6,117 nt of DNA. Origin: WVWW01 sp041568335. Lineage in GTDB: Bacteria; Acidobacteriota; Polarisedimenticolia; Polarisedimenticolales; Polarisedimenticolaceae. The stretch is taken from assembly GCA_041568335.1 (NCBI GenBank), contig JBFFZZ010000192.1, positions 1-6,117 on the forward strand, written 5' to 3'. This document shows, in pieces, positions 1-5,475 of the stretch. Numbering within the stretch: the first letter of the stretch is position 1; every line of letters starts with the position of its first letter. The notes beneath the pieces are model-generated. The model was not told the DNA's origin. It saw nothing but the letters and a program-made list of their open reading frames with translations, and did no database searches. The position numbers were made by a program, and so were the translations under genes.

Positions 1-759
1 GGTCGAGCCGGCCTCACGGATGTGGTAGCCGGAGATCGAGATCGTGTTCCACTTCGGCACGTGGCGCGTGCAGAACTCCATCAGATCGGTGATGATCCGC
101 ATGCTCGGCCGCGGAGGGTAGATCCACTCCTTCTGGGCGATGTACTCCTTCAGGATGTCGTTCTGCAGCGTGCCGTTGAGCTTCTCGAACGAGACTCCCT
201 GCTCCTCGGCGACCGCGAGGTACATGCAGAAGACGACCGCCGCCGGGGCGTTGATCGTCATCGACGTCGAGACCCGATCCAGCGGGATCCCGTCGAACAA
301 CCGCTCCATGTCGACGACCGTGTCGATCGCGACGCCCTCCCTGCCGACTTCCCCTTCGGCCATCTCGTCGTCGCTGTCACGCCCCATCAAGGTGGGCAGG
401 TCGAACGCGGTGGAAAGGCCGGTCTGGCCCTGCTCCAGCAGGTACTTGAACCGCGCGTTGGTCTGGGCCGCGGAGCCGAAACCGGCGAACTGGCGCATCG
501 TCCAGAGCCGCCCGCGATACATCGTCGGATGGATGCCGCGCGTGTAGGGGTACTCCCCGGGCAAACCGAGGTCGCTCGCCGGATCCCAGTCCCGGAGGTC
601 CTCGCCGGTGGCCAGCCGTTCGATCGGCAGGCTCGAGACGGTCGAGAACTCGACCGGGCGCTCACCCGCCCTGTCGAGCTGGGCGGCCAGGGTGGTGCGT
701 TGCCACTCGTCCTTGTCGCGACTGCGTCGCGGCGCTGTCGGCTTGTCGTTTTTCTTCAT
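1..759 (-). CDS. Acyl-CoA mutase large subunit, B12-dependent, isobutyryl-CoA mutase-like (3' part outside window)
   Basis: This is the N-terminal substrate-binding part of an adenosylcobalamin-dependent carbon-skeleton mutase; the first 253 codons are visible and the frame runs off the left edge. It begins MKKNDKPTAPRRSRDKDEWQ at an ATG with only a weak purine stretch upstream. Family blocks seen: RGIHPTMYRGRLWTMRQFAG (74-93), GLSTAFDLPTLMGRDSDD, STSMTINAP, NGTLQNDILKEY and SISGYHIREAGST at the edge, with the conserved His at 246. Ungapped comparison with Propionibacterium MutB keeps Arg82, Thr85, Arg87, Ser114, Ser164, Thr166, Thr195 and His244. The residue at Tyr89 is Phe91 and that at Arg207 is Gln209, the pattern known for isobutyryl-CoA mutase IcmA (Phe80/Gln198). 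The likely reaction is therefore isobutyryl-CoA to n-butyryl-CoA rather than methylmalonyl-CoA to succinyl-CoA (inference). No N-terminal B12 or G-protein domain is present, so it is not IcmF; the cobalamin domain should be C-terminal or on a separate subunit. Automated pipelines would probably call it methylmalonyl-CoA mutase. Confidence 0.93.
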   Translation of the reverse strand, partial: MKKNDKPTAPRRSRDKDEWQRTTLAAQLDRAGERPVEFSTVSSLPIERLATGEDLRDWDPASDLGLPGEYPYTRGIHPTMYRGRLWTMRQFAGFGSAAQTNARFKYLLEQGQTGLSTAFDLPTLMGRDSDDEMAEGEVGREGVAIDTVVDMERLFDGIPLDRVSTSMTINAPAAVVFCMYLAVAEEQGVSFEKLNGTLQNDILKEYIAQKEWIYPPRPSMRIITDLMEFCTRHVPKWNTISISGYHIREAGST

Positions 760-829
760 CGGTGGTTTCCCAGGGAGGGCCCAATCGCGCACACTCCCGC
801 GCGAAGGAGCCTAAGTCCTTGATTTGCAG

Positions 830-858
830 AGGTTATCAGGCACTCTTCGGAGGGTCAA
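830..858 (-). promoter_or_regulatory. Possible sigma-70-type promoter for the mutase gene
   Basis: In the 106-bp gap between hpf and the mutase, reading on the minus strand, TTGACC (858-853) is followed after 17 bp by TAACCT (835-830). The -35 matches consensus at 5 of 6 positions. The -10 matches only 3 of 6, although these include the key T, A and final T; GATAAC at 15-bp spacing is an alternative. The surrounding 40 bp are more AT-rich than the flanking genes. It would give a leader of roughly 60 nt before the ATG at 759. The gap also holds a short AAGGA/TCCTT inverted repeat with no T-tract, so no intrinsic terminator is seen after hpf and read-through from hpf remains possible. Confidence 0.3.
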
Positions 859-865
859 CCAAACA

Positions 866-1240
866 CTAGTCGTCCGCGGTGTCGGCCTCCTCGGTCGCGT
901 TGGCCGCGATGGCGGCGGCGATCTCGGGATCACGCGGCCCCTGGCGGTGCTTGTGGTTCTGAATCTTCTCCTTGTGTTTCAACGCCTGACGCTCGAGCTT
1001 GTCGGCGACCTCGCGAATCGAAGCGTACAGGTCGCCGGTTTCCTGATGTCCGGTAAAGACACCGGTCTTGGACTTGATCTGGACCTCCGCAAAGTGGCGA
1101 TGTTTCTCGATCCCCAGCACGACGTGTGCCTCGATCGGCCCGTCGAGCAGCCGCTCGAGCTTGGTCAGTTTCTCTTCCGCGAAGTCTCGCAACGCCGGGG
1201 TGATCTCGACGTGCCGGCCGGTCATGTCCAGATGAATCAT
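866..1240 (-). CDS. hpf: Ribosome hibernation-promoting factor, short form (HPF/RaiA family)
   Basis: This is a 124-residue cytoplasmic protein of the HPF/YfiA family, which binds the 30S decoding centre and inactivates ribosomes in stationary phase or starvation. Family features seen are the beta-strand start MIHLDMTGRHVEITPALRDF, the first helix DFAEEKLTKLERLL (about 20-32), the strands EAHVVLGIEKHRHFAEVQI, and the second basic helix YASIREVADKLERQALKHKEKI (72-93). A tail from about residue 100 ends in acidic residues (TEEADTADD). It is longer than E. coli HPF (95 aa) and near YfiA (113 aa), and it lacks the C-terminal dimerisation domain of long HPF. The start at 1240 is favoured by a strong Shine-Dalgarno and by the family N-terminus, although the frame stays open far upstream across rpoN. 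It follows rpoN by 53 bp, as in many Gram-negative genomes. Confidence 0.93.
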   Translation of the reverse strand: MIHLDMTGRHVEITPALRDFAEEKLTKLERLLDGPIEAHVVLGIEKHRHFAEVQIKSKTGVFTGHQETGDLYASIREVADKLERQALKHKEKIQNHKHRQGPRDPEIAAAIAANATEEADTADD

Positions 1241-1245
1241 CCGCG

Positions 1246-1251
1246 CCTCCC
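1246..1251 (-). promoter_or_regulatory. Strong ribosome binding site of hpf, preceded by a CA-rich leader
   Basis: GGGAGG lies 5 nt upstream of the hpf ATG and decides the start within a frame that is open far upstream. It is the clearest Shine-Dalgarno in the window. The roughly 20 nt before it (about 1252-1272 on the minus strand) are CA-rich and nearly free of G, so they should be unstructured. That fits efficient translation of hpf (inference). Confidence 0.75.
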
Positions 1252-1293
1252 GTGTGTGTCGTGTTGTTGCCGTTCTCGCGCAGGCGGAGAAAG

Positions 1294-2730
1294 CTAGCCG
1301 AACGCTCGACGCCGCTGGCTCGAAGAGGGGATCTTGAGCTCTTCCCTGTACTTGGCCACGGTTCGCCTCGCGATCTGCAGTCCTTCCGCCTTCAATGTCT
1401 TCACGATTGCCGAGTCCGAGAGCGGCTTCGCCGAATCCTCGGACTCGATGATCTTGCGAATTTTTTCCTTGACCGTCAACGAGGAAACGCTCTCGCCACC
1501 GCGGCTGGACGAGATACCGCTGTGAAAGAAAAAGCGCATCTCGAAGACGCCCCGGTGCGTGTGCATGTACTTGTGGTTGACGACGCGGCTGACGGTCGAT
1601 TCGTGCATGCCGATGTCCTCGGCCACATCGCGAAGAACGAGCGGCTTCATCTGCTCGACCCCGTGGTCGAGGAAGCCGCGCTGGAACTTCACGATCGACG
1701 TGGCGACCTTGTAGATCGTGCGTTGCCGCTCTTCCAGACTCTTGATCAGCCGGAATGCCGCCCGCAGCTTGTTCCGCACGTACTCCTTGGCGTCGCTCGG
1801 TGTGTCCTTCGAGGCGCCGCGTGCGACCATCCGCCGGTAGGTCGGGCTGATGCGTAAACGCGGCAGTCCTTCCTCGTTGAGCAGCACCTGGTACTCGTCG
1901 TCGATCTTCACGATGTAGACGTCGGGAACGACGTACATGCTGCGTTCGGTGTTGTATTTCTGCCCCGGACGCGGATCGAGGCCGCGGATGATCTCGATCT
2001 CTTCCTCGAGGTCGTCCATTTCCAAACCGAGGATCCCGGCAAGCTCCTTGAACCGCCGGCCCTGCAGCTTGTCCATGTGAAAGCGCACGATCTGTTCGGC
2101 GGCGGTGCCGTCCTCCCCGAGGTGCTTGAGCTGGAGACAGAGACACTCGGTCAGATCCGTCGCTCCGACACCGACGGGATCGAACCCCTGGATCAGCTCG
2201 AGCGCCTGCTGCACCTCCTCGGCGCCGCAGCCGCCGATCGACTGCAGCTCTTCGGTGGTCGCCTTGAGGTAGCCGTCGTTGTCGAGGTTGCCGATCACCG
2301 CGCGACCGATCTCCTTCATGCGCTCGTCCGAGACGTTCATCTCGAGCTGCCACGTCAGGTGGTCGGTGAGGTTGGGGGGATCGGCCAGCGTGTTTTCGAA
2401 CTGCGGCAGCTCGGACGGGATCTCCCCACTGCCCCGTGGAGGCCCGTAGTCGCTGTCGACGTCCTGGAAATAGGATTCGTAATCGATCTCGGAGAACGCG
2501 TCGTCGGTCGTCCCGTCGTCGGCGTCTTTCTCGGAATCGGAGGTCTCGGCCTGGTCGGCCGTTTGCTCGGCCTGAGCCTCTTCGAGCGTCGGATTCTCGA
2601 GCAGCTCCTGCTGGACTTCCTCGACGAGCTCGAGCTTCGACATCTGCAACAGCTTGATCGCCTGCTGCAGCGACGGCGTCATCACGAGCCGCTGGCTCAT
2701 GCGGAGGCCGAGTTTTTGCTCCAACGCCAT
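1294..2730 (-). CDS. rpoN: RNA polymerase sigma-54 factor RpoN
   Basis: This is sigma-54, which directs RNA polymerase to -24/-12 promoters and needs an AAA+ enhancer-binding activator to open them. It has 478 residues, essentially the length of E. coli RpoN (477). Region I (1-50) is the glutamine/leucine-rich activator-interacting segment, including MSQRLVMTPSLQQAIKLLQM. Region II (about 51-115) is a variable, strongly acidic linker. The core-binding domain follows (about 116-300, including LTDHLTWQLE and LDPRPGQKY). A helix-turn-helix at about 366-385 contains MHESTVSRVVN, and the RpoN box ARRTVAKYRE, which reads the -24 element, is complete at 454-463. The ATG at 2730 lies 16 bp after the lptB stop, and only a distant AGGA overlapping that stop could act as Shine-Dalgarno. 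It probably belongs to the lpt transcript, with a possible extra promoter inside lptB. No sigma-54-type promoter was seen in the window. Confidence 0.98.
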   Translation of the reverse strand: MALEQKLGLRMSQRLVMTPSLQQAIKLLQMSKLELVEEVQQELLENPTLEEAQAEQTADQAETSDSEKDADDGTTDDAFSEIDYESYFQDVDSDYGPPRGSGEIPSELPQFENTLADPPNLTDHLTWQLEMNVSDERMKEIGRAVIGNLDNDGYLKATTEELQSIGGCGAEEVQQALELIQGFDPVGVGATDLTECLCLQLKHLGEDGTAAEQIVRFHMDKLQGRRFKELAGILGLEMDDLEEEIEIIRGLDPRPGQKYNTERSMYVVPDVYIVKIDDEYQVLLNEEGLPRLRISPTYRRMVARGASKDTPSDAKEYVRNKLRAAFRLIKSLEERQRTIYKVATSIVKFQRGFLDHGVEQMKPLVLRDVAEDIGMHESTVSRVVNHKYMHTHRGVFEMRFFFHSGISSSRGGESVSSLTVKEKIRKIIESEDSAKPLSDSAIVKTLKAEGLQIARRTVAKYREELKIPSSSQRRRAFG

Positions 2731-2746
2731 GGGGTATCGTCCGTTC

Positions 2747-3481
2747 CTAGTTCAGGCGGAACGTCTGTCCGAGATAGACCCTCCGAACCTCTGCATCGGA
2801 GGCGAGCTCAGCGGGCGTTCCGTGCCGAAAAATTCGCCCCTGGCTAATAATATAGGCGCGGTCCGTGATCTGTAAAGTTTCGCGGACGTTGTGATCGGTG
2901 ATCAGCACACCGATGCCTCTTTTTTGCAAGTGCGTCACCACCTGTTGCAATTCCGAAACCGCGATCGGATCGATTCCCGCGAACGGTTCGTCGAGCAGGA
3001 TGTATTGCGGGCCGCTCGCGAGCGCACGCGCGATCTCCGCGCGCCTGCGCTCGCCCCCCGAGAGCGCGTAGCCCGGGGTTTGCGCGACACGCGCCAACCC
3101 GAATTCCTCGATGAGGTCGCGACTCTTTTCGTTCGCGAGCTCGCTGGTCGCGCAACAGATCTCGAGGATCGCCAGCAGATTCTCTTCCACGGTCATGCGT
3201 CGGAAGATCGACGCCTCTTGCGGTAGGTAGCCGATCCCGCGGCGCGCGCGCAGGTACATCGGCAGGTGCGTGATCTCGTCGCCATCGAGCAACACCCGGC
3301 CCCGGTTGGGCGGGAGCTGGCCGAGGATCAGATGAAACGACGTCGTCTTTCCCGCTCCGTTGGGACCGAGCAGCCCGACGACCTCTCCGGGATGGATGTG
3401 GACCGACACGCCGTCGACGACCTTGCGTCCGCGAAACTGCTTGACCAGATCCTCGGCGACCAGTCCGTTTTCGTCGCTCAT
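2747..3481 (-). CDS. lptB: LPS export ABC transporter ATP-binding protein LptB
   Basis: This is the cytoplasmic ATPase of the LptB2FG complex, which extracts LPS from the inner membrane and pushes it onto the LptC-LptA-LptD bridge. It has 244 residues (E. coli LptB has 241). All ABC motifs are intact: Walker A GPNGAGKTT (39-47), Q-loop YLPQEASIFRRMTVEEN (85-101), signature LSGGERRRAEIARAL (140-154), Walker B YILLDEPFAGID (160-171, catalytic Glu165) and switch His197 in LITDHN. The Q-loop and signature wording is typical of LptB rather than of generic ABC proteins. The frame is open further upstream, but the ATG at 3481 is chosen because it places Walker A at residue 39 and forms an ATGA overlap with the preceding stop, implying translational coupling. 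LptF and LptG are not in the window; in many genomes they are encoded elsewhere. The 3' part uses unusually AT-rich codons around residues 202-218. Confidence 0.97.
   Translation of the reverse strand: MSDENGLVAEDLVKQFRGRKVVDGVSVHIHPGEVVGLLGPNGAGKTTSFHLILGQLPPNRGRVLLDGDEITHLPMYLRARRGIGYLPQEASIFRRMTVEENLLAILEICCATSELANEKSRDLIEEFGLARVAQTPGYALSGGERRRAEIARALASGPQYILLDEPFAGIDPIAVSELQQVVTHLQKRGIGVLITDHNVRETLQITDRAYIISQGRIFRHGTPAELASDAEVRRVYLGQTFRLN
2849..2876 (-). promoter_or_regulatory. Candidate internal sigma-70-type promoter inside lptB, driving rpoN-hpf
   Basis: On the minus strand, TTTACA (2876-2871) and TATATT (2854-2849) are separated by 16 bp, each matching the -35 or -10 consensus at 5 of 6 positions. 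An overlapping TATTAT at 2852-2847 gives 18-bp spacing. Both boxes are built from AT-rich synonymous codons (ACT TTA; TAT ATT ATT) that stand out in this GC-rich gene. Transcription would start near 2842 and give a leader of about 110 nt before the rpoN ATG. This is a sequence match only. Confidence 0.4.
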
Positions 3482-5469
3482 CCGGGCGTCTCTTGGCCTT
3501 TCCCTTTCGCGGCGGTGGGTGGGGCGTTGATCAGGCTTCCCCCTTCGATCAACAGCGTCCCGTCGTCGAGTCGGTAGGTTAACACCTTGCCGCGCGAGAT
3601 CCCCGCCTGGTCCCCCCCGCGTTGGATCTCGGCACGCTTCTCGTCGCCGTACAGCCACAGCACGTTCTCACCGGGTAAGTAGTCGAGTCGGTCGCCATGG
3701 CCGGTCGTGCGGGGCCTCGGCTTCCCGTCCGCGTCCGGGACGCCGAGGAACTCGACGCGGACGTCCCCTTCCGCGAGGAGGCGCTCGAAACCGCTGGCGC
3801 CGCGATTCTGGACCACGGTCAACGTCTCGCTCTCGACCCAGCCTTCGGCGAGAACCACGCGCACGGCCTCGCGATAGATCGCACGATAATCGTTTTCGCT
3901 GTAATCGAGCTCGGCCGCGGTGATCTGGACGAACTCCTCGGCTCCGGCGATCGCGCCCTCGTGCTTTCGCGGGAAGCGCGTGGTGACCCGTTCGCGGGCG
4001 AACAGCGTGCGCTGTTGCTGGTCCACGACGATCTGCTGCGCCGCCAGGTTCTTCTCCCCCTGCCAGCCACGAACGCCGCCCGAGAACGTCAGACGCTGCC
4101 CCTGCTCGCCGCCGTGCAGCGCCTCGGAGATGAAGTGCACCGCCGTGTCGGTGCGGAACAGCCCGTCGAGAGCGTTGCCGTCCGATTGGGGCAGCAGCGT
4201 CGATTCGACGCGGCCGGTGGCGACCAGCTCGCTCCCCGATGAATCGGTCTCGATCCGGTCCGCCGTGACCCGGGAGCGGGCTTGCGCGAGGCGCGCGCGC
4301 ACGCCGTCGCCCGAAAGCAGCTCGATCGTCAACCCCTTCAGCAGGTCCTCCGCGCGGGTCACCCGGGCCGCGGCCGCATCGGCCTGGGTCCCGGGCGCCT
4401 CGAACCGGACCCCGCCGTCGGCGCGGGCCTCGATCACGTCGAGCTTTTCATCCAGCCGCGCGGAAAGGCGCTCGGCGCGCACGCGCGCGGTGCCGTCCTC
4501 GACCGGGCCGGCGAGCCGGACGGCTCCCGCGGCCTCGATGGACCAACCCGTTTCCGGCGGCTCCGCCGCCAGGACGTGCAGACGATCGGACGAGACCAAC
4601 CGCGGGCCCTGCTCGATCAGCGCGCGCCCGTCGAGCGTCAGCTCGATCGGGTCGCCCGCGTCGCTCCAGCGGGCCTCCAGCGTGTCGGCCGACGCTTCGA
4701 GGTAGCCGTCGCGGTTGCGCAGCCCGGCGACGACACTGCCCGTCGCGGCGACCCGCTTCAAGCGTCCGTCTTCGTGGCGGAGGATGCGCGCCGTCTCGGC
4801 GCGGAAGTTGGTGTCGTCCTCGCGACGGTAGCGCATGCCCCGGACGAGCTCGATGTCGTTGAGGCCGTCGTGGAGGAACGCTCGCTCGGCGAGCAGCATC
4901 CCCCCGCCGTCGTCCTCGAGCTCCAGGCGGTACAGCTCGGTCGCCTGGCCGGCCAGACCATAGGCCATGCGCTCCGCACGCGTGCTGTGGTGGTCGCCGG
5001 AGATCATGACCGATCCGTTGGATCGCCCGACCCCCTCGATCTCGTCGACGTCGAGGAAGGGAAGATCGATCACCAGCCCGAGCTCCTCGTCGACGATCCG
5101 GACGGGACCCGTGAACTTCATCTCGCGCTCGCCGTCCGGGCCGGTCAGCGTCGTGCAATCGGCGCTGACGATGAGCGGCTCCAGCCCCTCGCGCGCGAGC
5201 CGGAACTCGCGGACCCCGCACGCCTTGTAACAGTCCTGACCGCAGACCTCACCGGTCTCCGCGTTCATCTTCATCGACTCGATGAGCTCCCCGCTGGGCC
5301 CGAACGTGTATTGCGTGATCTCCCCTTCGATGACCCGGGGTTCCATGTCGGCATCGGGTGGGAGCTCGCCGCGGCCCTTTTCGATCGGACGGATGGCCCA
5401 GATCAACAATCCCACGACCGCGATCAGGAGCAGCGGCAGCAGGACCTTGAACAGTCGGATGCGTAGCAC
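3478..5469 (-). CDS. lptC: LptC/LptA-like LPS transport periplasmic protein, large single-chain form
   Basis: This is a 663-residue protein anchored in the inner membrane by one N-terminal segment (about 8-27, KVLLPLLLIAVVGLLIWAI), with the rest predicted to be periplasmic. That layout is LptC's, but E. coli LptC and LptA are only about 190 and 185 residues. The body is a run of beta-rich repeats of the OstA/LptA type, for example ELVATGRVESTLL (414-426), LTFSGGVRGWQGEKNLAAQQ (460-479), AAELDYSENDYRAIYREAVR (518-537), and a C-terminal unit with DRLDYLPGENVLWLYG (593-608) and VLTYRLDDGTLLIEGG (629-644). It likely serves as both inner-membrane receptor and part of the bridge carrying LPS from LptB2FG to LptD (inference). 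All four cysteines fall at 76, 80, 84 and 105. The start is GTG at 5469, the only start codon between the hydratase stop and the membrane segment; no clear Shine-Dalgarno is visible, which suggests coupling to the upstream gene. It overlaps lptB by 4 bp. The LptC/LptA assignment rests on layout, repeats and context rather than close identity. Confidence 0.85.
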   Translation of the reverse strand: MLRIRLFKVLLPLLLIAVVGLLIWAIRPIEKGRGELPPDADMEPRVIEGEITQYTFGPSGELIESMKMNAETGEVCGQDCYKACGVREFRLAREGLEPLIVSADCTTLTGPDGEREMKFTGPVRIVDEELGLVIDLPFLDVDEIEGVGRSNGSVMISGDHHSTRAERMAYGLAGQATELYRLELEDDGGGMLLAERAFLHDGLNDIELVRGMRYRREDDTNFRAETARILRHEDGRLKRVAATGSVVAGLRNRDGYLEASADTLEARWSDAGDPIELTLDGRALIEQGPRLVSSDRLHVLAAEPPETGWSIEAAGAVRLAGPVEDGTARVRAERLSARLDEKLDVIEARADGGVRFEAPGTQADAAAARVTRAEDLLKGLTIELLSGDGVRARLAQARSRVTADRIETDSSGSELVATGRVESTLLPQSDGNALDGLFRTDTAVHFISEALHGGEQGQRLTFSGGVRGWQGEKNLAAQQIVVDQQQRTLFARERVTTRFPRKHEGAIAGAEEFVQITAAELDYSENDYRAIYREAVRVVLAEGWVESETLTVVQNRGASGFERLLAEGDVRVEFLGVPDADGKPRPRTTGHGDRLDYLPGENVLWLYGDEKRAEIQRGGDQAGISRGKVLTYRLDDGTLLIEGGSLINAPPTAAKGKGQETPG

Positions 5470-5475
5470 GTCGGG

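Noticed and set aside
22..822. Plus-strand open frame (266 codons) opposite the mutase
   Set aside because: The minus strand carries unmistakable acyl-CoA mutase motifs throughout; the plus-strand translation is Arg/Asp-rich low-complexity antisense.
760..865. Intrinsic terminator between hpf and the mutase
   Set aside because: Only short inverted repeats (AAGGA/TCCTT and CGCGC/GCGCG) are present and none is followed by a T-tract.
1461..1466. A6 run in rpoN (with a similar run at 2920-2925 in lptB) as a possible programmed frameshift site
   Set aside because: Both fall in conserved in-frame coding (VKEKIRK and HLQKRG) and the zero-frame proteins have normal family length, with no sign of an alternative product.
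1451..1479. TTGACG-N17-CAAGAT inside the 3' part of rpoN as a promoter for hpf
   Set aside because: The -10 box matches consensus poorly (3 of 6, lacking the first T), and the codons are normal for the gene.
1241..2353. N-terminal extension of the hpf frame across rpoN
   Set aside because: The upstream part is an out-of-frame shadow of rpoN. The HPF family N-terminus and the GGGAGG site place the start at 1240.
3482..3658. Upstream in-frame extension of lptB
   Set aside because: It overlaps the preceding gene in another frame, would add about 59 residues absent from the LptB family, and the ATGA overlap start at 3481 gives the usual length.
4282..5466. Long plus-strand open frame (394 codons) opposite the LptC/LptA-like gene
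   Set aside because: It is rich in Arg, Asp, Val and Leu in the manner of antisense frames in GC-rich DNA, shows no recognisable domain, and lies wholly opposite a well-supported gene.
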